From NCBI GenBank assembly GCA_948567375.1, contig OX419757.1:70680001-70744000 (forward strand): 64,000 bases of DNA. Reading direction: 5' to 3'. The notes beneath the pieces were generated by a model. The model ran no database searches. It saw only the letters and a program-made list of their open reading frames with translations, and had not been told where the DNA came from. The stretch is from Lunularia cruciata (lineage: Eukaryota > Streptophyta > Marchantiopsida > Lunulariales > Lunulariaceae). A program made the translations under genes and the position numbers. This document shows, in pieces, positions 47,972 to 57,879 of this stretch (its first letter is position 1; each line of letters begins with the position of its first letter).

Positions 47972-49200
47972 TCATCGTGACTGAGCATTAGTGATGACAT
48001 GGAACTGACATGGTTTGTACTCAAGTTTGATGTCAAAAAATTGGAGTTGTTTCTCCCATTGATGATATTGACTCTTCATGTGTTCCAAGTGTAAGGTCTG
48101 CAACAATAATTTGTGATCAGTTTGCATGATCACTTGTTTTCCCAAGAGATAATGTCTCCATACTTTGGTGGCATATACCATTGCAAGTTGTTCTTGATCT
48201 TGAGTAAAGTAATTTCTTTCAACCATATTTAGTTGGCAAGACATAAAGGCAATGAGATGTAGTTCATGTGGGAATTCTTGTGGCAACACGACTCCAATTA
48301 CAAAGTTAGAAGCATCAAAATCAACCACACAAGGTAGTTGAGGATCATATGGTTGAAGAGTGGGTCTTGAAAGACACCATATGTTTCAACTTTTGGAATG
48401 CTTCTTTGTGCTTGGTGGTCCACTAGAAGCTCAAGTTCTTCTCCAAGAGGTCAATCAATGGTGTAGTAATATGAGCATAATAGTGGATGAATCGTCGGTA
48501 AAAACTAGCCAATCCATTGAATGACCGTACTTCTATAGCATCCTTTGGAGTATGCCAATTAGTAATGGCCTTGATTTTCTCCTCCTCTATCTTGATCCCC
48601 TCCAATGAGATCTTGTGATCCAAGAAGGTAACTTCCTTCTGCTAAAAGTCATACTTTGACTTCTTCTAGTAAAATTTCTATTGTTGTAGTCGTCTTAGTA
48701 CTTCTTGCATGTGATTCATGTATTTTACCTCTATCTTGCTACAGATTAAGATATCATCCAAGAACACCACCATGTACCTATCCAATAGTCCATCCAACAC
48801 CCAATGCATTTGATCCATGAAGATTGTTGGACCATTAGTGAGCCCAAAAGGTAGACTCTCCACTCAAAATGCCCATACCTTGTACAAAAGGCAATCTTTT
48901 GCACATCCTCCTTATAAATGGGGATTTATCAATAGCCAATACAAAGATCCAACTTGGAAAAGTATCATGCTCCACTCAATTGATCAAGAAAATCATCAAT
49001 CCAGGGCAAGAGATATGCATTCTTCACTGTTTGTTTATTGAGCCCATGGTAATCAATACAAAAACAAAGTCCTCCATCTTTCTTTGAAACAAATAGTACC
49101 AGTGGTCCCCAAGGAGAGGTACTATGTTGTATTAAGTCCTTCTCCAACAACTTCATAAGTGTTGTTTGCAACTCCTCCAACTCCTTTAGTGAGAGCTAAT
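47972..49200 (-). pseudogene. Reverse transcriptase and RNase H of the chromovirus
   Basis: RT fingers: [37 protein letters not shown] (48965-49180). Palm: LPFGLTNGPTIFMDQMHWVL and MVVFLDDILICSK (48678-48863), with the FLDD box intact. Thumb: KAITNWHTPKDAIEVRSFNG, FYRRFIHYYAHITTPL (48423-48623). RNase H: VDFDASNFVIGVVL, YFTQDQEQLAMVYATKVWRH, VIMQTDHKLL (47972-48328). The blocks sit in different frames with stops between them. Confidence 0.9.
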
Positions 49201-50011
49201 AGATTGGTCTACTCATTGGAGTACTTCCTGGCAATAATTTAATCTTGAAATGCATACTACAATCAGAGGGAAATCCCTTTGGCAGATCATCCAAAAACTC
49301 TTGAACTATTTGATCAACCATTGCTTGATGAGGCTCTTGGCCCTCCTCAGATTGTCCTTGTGTAATTTGCTTGATCCACATTGCAAAAATAGACTTATCT
49401 TCCTCCAAAGCTTGCTCTATGGTTGTTTCACTAACAAACTTCCCATCTAGGGACTCCTCTCTCTTCAAAGCTTGCTCCATGGCTACTTTCTTGGCAAACT
49501 TCCCATCTTGGGACTCATCTCCCTTCAAGGCTTGCTCTTTGGCTACCTTCTTGACATACTTCCCATCATAGGACTAACTATTCTTAGGTGTCTTACTAAG
49601 AGGTGCCAGACAACCTAATCATAAATTCCTACCTTGGTGTTGTACTTGAATCTATAGTCAGGTCCAACCAAATTGAACCTTATTAATCCAAGCCAAGGTA
49701 GTACTAGAATGACATTGTAGTATAAAAGATGCCACTACAAACCTCATACTTTCCAAATACTCCTTCCGAATCTTGAAGGTAACAAGATGTGAGGTACAGA
49801 ATGCAAAACACTTTCTACCATCCGCCATCATCAATCTACTTCCAATTATTGGCTTGATAGGAATACCCAATTCCTTTGCTACTTGCATAGACATGCAATT
49901 CTTTGAACTACCAGAATCAACCAAAATCCTACAACCCCAATTAGATATCATACCTTGCAAGTGAAGCAAATGTGCATAGGTCAAGCCTTCAATCCCATTG
50001 GAACTAATCAT
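49196..50011 (-). pseudogene. Protease and pre-RT linker of the chromovirus
   Basis: The protease frame (49658-50011) has ILVDSGSSKNCMSMQVAKEL, with the catalytic DSG, and MMADGRKCFAFC, and ends with a degenerate LGLPWL-type block and INKVQFGW. The linker (49196-49528) contains repeated EQALK/EEDKS-type units (KVAMEQALKREESLDGKF, TTIEQALEEDKS) and then DLPKGFPSDCSMHF and LLPGSTPMSRPIY, the usual lead-in to RT. Confidence 0.82.
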
Positions 50012-50079
50012 GCTCCCAATAGGCGGCTCAAAATCTCCTACTGGGATCCCTCATTTCCCTGATCATTTTGCTCCACAAA

Positions 50080-50930
50080 CTCCATTTGGGCAACTTGTTA
50101 AGGTCATCCATTCCTAAGTGGACATTCAACAATGTGATGTCCAACTTGGCAATAATAAAAACAATCACCATTTTGTCACAATCTTTCTCTATCTATTGTA
50201 CCAAGTGATCTCCGTCGGAAAACATCAATCTCCATTGGTGCCGGTTCCTCTACCTATGCGTAGTGTACTGGTAGGCTTTGTGTAGGTCAAGGTCAAGACC
50301 AAGTTGTCACAACCAAGGAATCAAAGTGCTTAGCTTGCATGACTTCTTCTACATTTTGTGGTTCCCGCGTGGTCATCTCTAATTTGGTTTGTGACTTCAA
50401 TCCCCTCACAAATTGATCCAAAACTTCACCTTTTTGTATATTGGAATCTGCATGATGATGTTCTGAAATTGCATGATGTAGCTCCTTATAGAGCCAATCT
50501 GCTTCAACTCTGCCAATTTATCTTGTGCGGCTTGGGTGGCATTTATAGTTTGAAATTGACTAACCATTGCATCCTTGAATTTTGCACATGTCAAAATTGG
50601 TGCAACAAACTATCGTTCAACTTGCTCCACTCAGAATCTCCACCAAAATTTTGCCACACCATCCAATTGGCTACAAGCCAAGAGAATCTGTTTTAGTTCA
50701 TTTCAAAGATTGGGAGCTTCAAAGTAACATTTGCAGTCAAACAAAAAATTCTCCATTGTGCTTGGAAGATTCTTGCCTTCAAACACATTGGGGTTTGGAA
50801 ATCAAATTTGATCTTCTTCATCTTGAATTGGTGTTCTCTCTATGTGTTCATGGTCTCGTTTATCCAACAATCACGTAAGGTGCTCAATTTGTTGTTGCAT
50901 AGCAATGATAACGTCTGGTATTTCTGCCAT
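50080..50930 (-). pseudogene. Gag remnant of the chromovirus
   Basis: A capsid-type segment at 50406-50594 (FKDAMVSQFQTINATQAAQD, KLAELKQIGSIRSYIMQFQN) matches the retrotransposon Gag domain. Downstream, at about 50110-50165, a zinc-knuckle-like stretch reads CFYYCQVGHHIVECP, whose spacing is one residue off the CCHC consensus. 50600-50930 is the more degenerate N-terminal part. Confidence 0.75.
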
Positions 50931-51180
50931 AGCTACTACTCTATCCCACTACTCCCAATTTATTTAATTATTAACACATAGATGTAGCACGTCCACCATT
51001 CTCCATAAGTTACAATCTGAAGTATCAAGGGTTCCTCAAACAAGATGATCATATGCAAAAAATCCTACCCAAAGCGCAAGGTGATGAATTGTGTGAAACT
51101 ATGCTTGGGTAATACTTGAACACAAAAATCCAACGGATTGGCGGAAATTGATTTGGTGGTCCATAAATTCCATCCATCCC

Positions 51181-51198
51181 ATTCCTACTGTGATACCA
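51181..51198 (-). other. Primer-binding site of the chromovirus (initiator tRNA-Met type)
   Basis: Minus strand TGGTATCACAGTAGGAAT, one base inside the 5' LTR. The first nine bases match the usual plant TGGTATCAGAGC site complementary to initiator tRNA-Met. It fixes the 5' end of the element at the high-coordinate side. Confidence 0.8.
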
Positions 51199-51199
51199 A

Positions 51200-51553
51200 T
51201 GTAAAAGTCCAAGATTGAAGAGAGAAATAGGAGAATGGAAGATCACATTGGGATACTTGAATGTGGGTAAAATCCAAATGCCTAGCATGAGTTTTGGCTC
51301 TTGTATTTATAGGGATCCTACAAAGCTCTTGAGAAGCTTCCTTGAGCCGCTTTCTTGGAGTGTAAGCCAAGTTCATTGGGAAGCTTCTCAAGAAGATTTT
51401 TTCTAGAAGCTGCTTATTTGACATGCAAGCTAAGCTAGCCGGGAGGCTTCCCAAGAAGCTTCCTAGATACTTATGGAATATTCTATGCTAATTTTTCTTA
51501 TTTGCCACTTCATTAGCCCTACTAAATTCTTCACTAAAATCCATATTGTTATA
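51200..51553 (-). repeat. 5' LTR of the chromovirus (short form)
   Basis: 354 bases from TGTAAAAGTCC to TTGTTATA (plus strand). It has a single GGCTCTTGTATTTATAGGGATCCTACAA unit and lacks the extra AGAAGCTT-rich segment of its partner at 45759-46241. Confidence 0.88.
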
Positions 51554-52603
51554 AATACCATATACCAATTGAAATAGAGAATATCCAATGGAATTCTTCA
51601 TGGTTGTCCTATACTCTCACAAAACTGCATGAATCCTCTTGTCCTAATGATTTTTAGCCCCCTCCATTTTTGCATCTTTGGCCAACATCATGCACAAGGT
51701 CTCATTGGTTCTCTCTTCCAAGCCATTGGAATTTGGCTTATACGATAGAGTTACTCTATGTGTGATAGAGAAATGTCATAGTATGGCTGTAGTTATGCTT
51801 CTTGTAAAATATCCTCCTCTATTAGAAACCAATTCCAAAGGGCACCCAAACCTAATAATAATGCATTCATAAAGAAATCTCTCAACTTCATCTTTATTCT
51901 TGTTCCTCAATGGTCTAGCCTCAACCCACTTGGTAAGATAATCAGTAACTACCACAATGTACCGATTGTTCCTTGGGGTTCTATTGAGAGGAGTTACAAA
52001 ATCAATTCCCCACTTCTCAAAAGGTATGGAATTGATCTGAGTGGTGGAGTGGAAGTAGACTTTCTAGCAAAAGTTTGACAAACATGAAAAGTTTTGCAAT
52101 AATCAAGACAATCCTTGAAAATCCATCTCCAATGATAACCTACATCTAGAATCTTGAAAGTAGTCACCTTTCTTGCAAAGTGTCCACTCACTAAACCTTC
52201 ATGAAACTCCTTTATGAGTAAGATATACTCTTCTTTACCCATTGCTCTTTGAAGTAGACCATCTACTCCTTGGTGAAAAATAATATCTTCCACCATTGTG
52301 TAAGGTCTAGATCTTGTTGCAAGGGCCTTCCTCTCCCTAGCATGCATCCCTTCTGGATAGTAACTTCTTGTAAAAAAGTCCATAATCTCCTTGTACTCCA
52401 TTGGAACATCTTGAATGATCATCCATTGGCTCATCTCCATCATGATCATATGCCCTAGATAACAAATCAGCATTCACAAGTTTCTTCATTGGCCTATCCT
52501 CAATAGTGTAGTCATATTCAAACAATAGTATCATCTGCCTTGCTAGCTCTCTTCCACATTAGGCTTGTTAAAGATGTACTTCAAAGCCTTGTGATCAACT
52601 TGT
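51554..52603 (-). pseudogene. Integrase and RNase H end, gypsy element 2
   Basis: Continues the reading of 45292-45758 across the chromovirus. The frame at 51994-52473 includes PYTMVEDIIFHQGVDGLLQR and EFHEGLVSGHFARKVTTFKI, then WIFKDCLDYCKTFHVCQTF, which is the HHCC zinc-binding N-terminal integrase domain. RNase H end motifs (FEYDYTIEDRPMKK, NADLLSRAYDHDG) lie at about 52440-52534. Element 1 carries the same blocks at 38040-38560. Confidence 0.82.
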
Positions 52604-52619
52604 GTAGAACTTTTATCTC

Positions 52620-53333
52620 AAGATCTTGAGATCTACAAGTTGTATTGTGATAGTTTGAAATGGTTCTTTTGGTAAAGGTGCAAGAACCAGAGCAACTACT
52701 ATTTGTGGTACAACCCTTTTCACCAAAGTATCCATATACTTGTAACCTTGAGGAAGATGCATAACCTCTTCACCACCAAATCACTCTCATCTCCTTCCAA
52801 ACTCTCTTCCATACAAATTGCAATCTTGATAGCTTCAACCTTGGAAGAAGGTTTCTCATATCTCACCTTACTTTTAATTTATAGTCTCAACCCTCCCACA
52901 AAATTCTTGGTGATCATGGCTCCTATATCAATTGTAGTAGTCTCCAGATCATCCCCACCTTTCTTCAACATTATGCAAAATCTTGACTCTAACTTCTCCT
53001 CTCTTTCTACATAGACTCTCACTTTCTCTCCACCTTCTTGTTTGAGGAAGGGAACCTCACTCATCAATTTTTCAAAACTCTCATATGGAAGAAGATTCTT
53101 AATGAGTGCTGAAGTTAAACTCTCCCAAGACTCTTCTTGCCCATCTCTCCTTTCTCTTTTGGTATTCTGACTCATACCATGTAAGTGCTACATCCTCCAA
53201 AATCTAGTAATAATGAGGCCCACTCATGCTTCCTCCTCTCATTATTTCCCATGAAAGTTCTCTTGAATTCTCTCACAAAGATCTTCACGTCTTCTCCATC
53301 CTTGCCAAAGAAAACTGGAAGTTTCCCCATCTA
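52620..53333 (-). pseudogene. Gag remnant, gypsy element 2
   Basis: Starts near 53330 (MGKLPVFFGKDGEDVKIFVR, then EFKRTFMGNNERRKHEWASL). It continues in the frame at 52879-53175 (EESWESLTSALIKNLLPYES, EKVRVYVEREEKLESRF). It matches the Gag of element 1 block for block. Below 52620 the sequence jumps straight to RNase H, so the Gag tail, protease and RT are missing. Confidence 0.78.
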
Positions 53334-53783
53334 AGCCCCTTACTATCTTTTTCTTTTCTCTCAATTTTTTTTCTTTTCTATTACTCTATAAATAATAGAG
53401 TATGTACATGACTAACACCATTTGAGAGTAATCCAAAGTAACCCTAGGGAATAAAAAAGGTTTAGGTTGCTCCAAGATTTCTATAGCAACATCAAATCCT
53501 AGAGTACACATTAATCAAACCCTCATGGATAGTTTATCCATAAGTTGAAAGATTATCTCCATCACTAATCTTGAGAACTAACTGATGAAGATGGTAGTAT
53601 TTATGCAGCTATAGTAAAACTCTCTTTAAGATCCTTCACCAAAGTCTCCAAAAGTGCTTTTACTCCACTACACTCATGTCCTTTTGGAAGTCCTTCCACT
53701 CCACAAACCTCACACAACTCCTTGATCTTAGATTTTCTCCTTGATCTTGGTGAAGAAGGTCCAACATGCAAACCCAAGTCAAG

Positions 53784-54062
53784 TTAACCTCTCTTTTCCC
53801 TTAATCTCTTGCTCTCAAAGGTCAATAGAGATGAACTTGCCTTATGTTCCTTCTCTCCACATAAAAAATACTTAGACTCACTCTTTCCTCCAAGTGGTGT
53901 ATGTTTTTGGATCCTTTCAACACTCTCTTCAAATTCTATTCTAAATTCTCTTTTCCTCAAATCCACCCACTCAATTGCCTCAAACTCTTGGGGAACCTTG
54001 CCTAGCCTCAATTTCCACTCTTGGTGACACTTCAAGTTCCCAAGATGAGTCTTAACACTCAA
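53784..54062 (-). pseudogene. Leader frame with a degenerate zinc knuckle, gypsy element 2
   Basis: A 92-codon ATG frame 5' of gag on the minus strand. KYFLCGEKEHKASSS has the exact CCHC spacing (positions 1, 4, 9, 14), but positions 1 and 14 are Tyr and Ser instead of Cys. TGT to TAT is a simple transition. A knuckle upstream of the capsid domain is not the usual Gag order, so this may be a separate leader ORF or a rearrangement. Element 1 lacks most of this segment: its leader jumps from a block matching 53661 to one matching about 53885. Confidence 0.45.
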
Positions 54063-54516
54063 ACATGCTTTTTGTTGCTCTCACACTCCTCATGAATGAG
54101 ATCTCCACTCTTTAGAATTGACCCTCCTCACAATATCACTAAATTCTCTCAAATGATATATTCCAATCCTCTGAAAATTTTCCCATTTGATCATGACCCC
54201 AAGGTATTCTCTCTTGCAAAATTCCATATCTTTGATTGAGCCATTTGGCCTAGGCACCTTTCTATTGAATAGACATATTTCAGATTTGGTTTGAAAACCA
54301 CCCCCTCACTTTAAAAACTCATAACTCCATGTGAAAGAATATTCTCACACTAATTCTTGAACAAGAAGGCAAAATGCTGTAGACTAAGTTTTCTTGAAAA
54401 TTTTCGAATAAATCCAACAAAAGTTGAAGAAATGGCAGACTTTGTGCAAATTTCTAGATAACATGCAGTTTTAGGAGCAGTTTACCATATCAACTTTCAA
54501 AAATTCTAGCTTAATG

Positions 54517-54604
54517 TGTGTACTAGCTCTCACATCAATTTCAAGTAAGAGCTAGTACACATATTATTGGGTTATTCTTCAGTAAAATAACTGAAGGATA
54601 ACCC
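54517..54604. repeat. Two adjacent hairpins in the gypsy element 2 leader
   Basis: Hairpin 1 has arms TGTGTACTAGCTCT (54517-54530) and AGAGCTAGTACACA (54548-54561), a perfect 14-bp stem. Hairpin 2 has arms 54569-54583 (GGGTTATTCTTCAGT) and 54590-54604 (ACTGAAGGATAACCC), 14 of 15 paired. The homologous leader of element 1 (about 42870-42925) has the outer arms in diverged form but lacks the roughly 44 bases between. Confidence 0.9.
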
Positions 54605-54929
54605 AAGCTATCATGTGTGGAAATTTCAAATCCAAATATCAAACTTGAGATTTTGCCCAAAATCACTATAATTTCCAAAATCTGCAATCCACCTCACACA
54701 ATCTCTCCAAATCCTCTCATGGTACAAGATGTAAATTATCACTTCAAAGACATCATAATGAACTACAAAGTATAAAAATGGGTCTTGGTTCTCAAATATA
54801 AGTTCAACTCTCTCCTCCCCTAGTGTTCTCTCCAAGTGAGTTCTCATAGTCTCCTTTTGTCTAATATAGAATTATATGCGGAACATTGTCTTGTCTTCTA
54901 AAGAAATCCCAATGATGGAACCAAAAATG

Positions 54930-55613
54930 TGAGCTGGCCTATCTCTCACTAAGGATGAACCTTTGATGACTATTATGGTAGCACACCATGGACTAAGAAG
55001 GCAAGGAACCCCAACTCCATCATACTCCTCCAAGGCTAACACTCCAGGACTCAAACCATTACTCACTAAAGAACTCAATGAGAGAGAGATAGTTTCAAAT
55101 ACAAGGATGATGAGTACCTCATCACCCTTAGTTTATATATTTGTGAAATAATTATGCATCAAAGTTACTAGTTAGAACTCAAGTTACTTGGCTAAAAGTC
55201 AAATAAAGTCAAAAAGTCGGAAAGAATATCTATCATCATGGGAATATTTCCCTAAACATGTGGTCTTATCTTGAACCAACCACTTAGTCAAGGATTCTTT
55301 CACATGGGCTATTCATGGACTATGGAAGAATCCAAAACAAAAAGGCTTGTGGGTCCAAGAGTTCTCAAATCTTTCTTCAAAGCCAAACACCTAGGAATAA
55401 TACCAAGTCAATACACTAGAATCCAAAATAATAGTGCTCATCTTTTTCACTTCTTGTAAAGTAAGATCCACTCTATTTTAGCTATGACTAACTTTAGCTA
55501 ATCATGACTAATGTAGAACTTTCCTTTATCTTTATATAAATAATATCTTTCAAGTACTTTAAATACCAAATTAAATATCACAATACCACACACATGCACA
55601 AATGGGTGTAACA
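54930..55613 (-). repeat. 5' LTR of gypsy element 2
   Basis: About 684 bases, homologous to the other three LTRs of this family, ending GGTGTAACA at 55613. The adjoining leader repeats the TTTTTGGTTCCATC start seen in element 1. Confidence 0.86.
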
Positions 55614-56091
55614 GATCATAGCTACCAAAACTAGAGTCTAACAACAAAGGCCAAGCATAAGTAGACATCAATAGAGTTACAACTTGAAAGTGAGTAACCA
55701 ACATTGATAGATTGAGTATTGAATATAGTTGAGTAAATGGTATGAAAGTCCAATAATTGAGGTTGGAAGACAAAGAGGTTCAATTGGCTAGTTGGGTAGG
55801 AGGTTAAGATATTTATACCTAACAATGAAGCAACAATTGAGATTCTACCATAGTCTGCTAAGTCCCCACATGAACATATGGTGTTATTCCAAATTGGATC
55901 AAATTACATTAAGATAAGATCACAAGATAAAGTTGATAAGAACAAAGGAAAATTGACTAAGTATCTCTATTATGTAACTCGAAGTAAAAGAAACTAAATA
56001 TCACTAGTTATTCTTGACATAACTCCACTTTAAGGAAGCATCACCTTGAGACACACATTAGAATTGTCCAAATGGTCCCTAATCTATATTC
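55614..56091. other. Unassigned DNA right of gypsy element 2
   Basis: If element 2 had inserted cleanly into the copia element, copia integrase should continue here. I find none. The minus frames (55498-55773, 55631-55825) have no known motif. Confidence 0.45.
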
Positions 56092-57879
56092 TCATATAAG
56101 AAGAAGAAAATGCCAAACTATCATGAGTAAGAGAGGAAAATTGAGGATGAAACATGCTTGGAGGTGCAATCTATGGAACATTTGGACTTTTTGTTGGGTA
56201 TCAATTAAGTTTTCTTTTGGTTCCCGAGAGTTATTTGACTTAATGTAGCCTTTCCAATGTACCAAATAGTCCAACCCTTGTCTCCATATACAAGCATCTA
56301 ACACCTCTTCTACTTCAACAAACTCTTCTTCTCCATCAATGTGTTAAGTGTGAGGTCCGATTAATTATGAGAATGCACTACAGAAAAGTTGAAGAGTCTA
56401 TACGGGACAGATCTTCACATTATGAGATTTCATTTATGAGAATGAAAAGAAAGATAGTTCATGTCAAGACCTATATCTTTGTGAAAATGGATGGAAATTA
56501 AGTGTGCCTTATTTCTTTGGAAGCATCTTCTTAAGGGCTTTCTATAAACACTAAGATCATGGAAAATTGAGCTCTAAAAACAAAGTTTGCTCACTTAAAG
56601 TTTAGGACAAATATATCCTATGGGATCTATGGGCAATGGACTACAGGCATGGCTATAGGACCTATGGGCATAGGACCTATGGGAAGGCTTTAGGATTACG
56701 TGATCTACAAGAAGGCTACAAGCATAGCCCCCACTTGTGGAATTCAGTGAGGTGATGTGTATGAATGGTATCAAACAATCTAGGGTTTAGATACAAGATC
56801 AATGTGCACCATGTTCTAGAACTAGATAAGAGTCTCCACGTACAAGTGTATATATAGTGTAAGTGTTGGTAGTCAATATGAATTTTACAATTCTTGTTTG
56901 ATAGTTCAAGAGTGAATAAAAAGTGGATGAGTGGATGTAGACATAAATTAGAATTCAAGAGTGGATGTAGGCATAAATTAGTCAAACCACAAGAAATTTG
57001 GCATAAATTCTATGTATGCTTTTCTTGACCAAATTGATGAATGATTTTTTCTCCATTGCATAGCAAGATTTGAATTCCAAATGCTCTCTCAAATTCCTAG
57101 TTGCATTTTTTCTCCCAACACAATGTTAATTGGTGGAGGTTTAGATGTTGCTCGATCAAGGATCTTGTTAGGCGAGTGAAGGCATAAGAGGTGAACATGA
57201 AAAATTAGGTGACTATGCAAAGCATGTAGTATACATACTTCATAATTTAAGCATCCCAATTTCTTCATAATTTCATAAGGGCCTAGATGCTTATGTGCAA
57301 GTTTTTGACTAAGTTGAGTAAGCTCTAAGTTTTTGGCATCATCCAAACTCTATCTCCAATTTTTAATTTAGATGCACTATAAACCAACCAATCATAATAG
57401 TTATTCATTCTTTCAACTACAATTTCCAAAGTTGCTTGTGTATCTTCTTGTACTTCCTTAAGCACCCTCAACTATTTCTCTATTCTTGGAACTATAAACA
57501 TGGGGCAAGGCAGTAGCAAAACTTGAAAGGTAGGATGATAGTCATAGAGCAAAAAGAAGAGTGATTGATGGGTGGCTGATTTTTCTCTAGAGTTGATTGC
57601 AAATTTAGCCAATGGGAGTGATTTAACCAAATCATCTTGCCAATGAGAAGCATACAAGCATAGATATTGTTTAACTTCTTGATTCATCTGCTCTATTTGT
57701 CTATCTATTTGAGGGTGATATATGGTTGAAAAGATAGATTGGATGCCAAATGTCTTTAGTAATCACCGCATGTACTTATTTGGATATTGAGGGCCTATCC
57801 TAAAATTATTTTTAATATAACCAATGTAGCTTAAAGACATCTCAATAAACAAGTCAACTATCCCTTTTGCCGTGATGGT
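56092..57879 (-). mobile_element. Second chromovirus fragment: integrase and chromodomain
   Basis: Minus strand. The integrase core end (57472-57850) has GIQSIFSTIYHPQIDRQIEQ and MNQEVKQYLCLYASHWQDDL, PLAKFAINSREKSATHQSLF. The integrase C-terminal domain (57120-57346) has LAHKHLGPYEIMKKLGCLNY and HLIFHVHLL. The chromodomain (56190-56336) has EEFVEVEEVLDACIWRQGLD followed by YLVHWKGYIKSNNSREPKEN, where the usual TWEP tryptophan is arginine. It differs clearly from element 3, so it is a different lineage; the QYL-LY-HWQDDL style resembles chromoviruses known from mosses and fungi. A 779-bp solo LTR splits it exactly between the C-terminal domain and the chromodomain. Confidence 0.82.
56342..57120. 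mobile_element. Solo LTR with exact TSD CAATG
   Basis: TGTTAAGTG...CTCCCAACA, 779 bases, TG...CA termini with a 4-base terminal inverted repeat TGTT/AACA. CAATG flanks it at 56337-56341 and 57121-57125. Removing it rejoins the reading PPPINI to DGEEEFVEVEEV of the chromovirus. It contains short internal direct repeats (CCTATGGG units at about 56618-56690; GTGGATGTAG-CATAAATTAG at 56931-56980). It is not related to the family S LTRs. Confidence 0.9.

Larger units (their letters stand above)
45759..51553 (-). mobile_element. Chromovirus (Ty3/gypsy with chromodomain), element 3
   Basis: A 5.8-kb element inserted in the integrase of gypsy element 2. Flanks are AATAT (45754-45758) and AATAC (51554-51558). 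The uninterrupted homologue in element 1 reads AATAC, so one base has mutated. LTRs are 483 and 354 bases. Minus-strand order is PBS, gag, protease, RT, RNase H, integrase, chromodomain, LTR. Most domains are recognisable, but the frames are broken by stops and shifts. Confidence 0.9.
44620..55613 (-). mobile_element. Ty3/gypsy element 2, internally deleted, split by a chromovirus
   Basis: Same family as element 1, with LTRs at 44620-45291 and 54930-55613. Flanks are GATCTA (44614-44619) and GATCAT (55614-55619), an imperfect target duplication. The interior holds the integrase C-terminal region (45292-45758), a 5.8-kb inserted chromovirus (45759-51553), integrase and the RNase H end (51554-52603), then a jump directly into gag (from about 52620). 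The protease, RT and most of RNase H present in element 1 are missing. The left flank is copia; the right flank is not recognisably copia. Confidence 0.85.
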
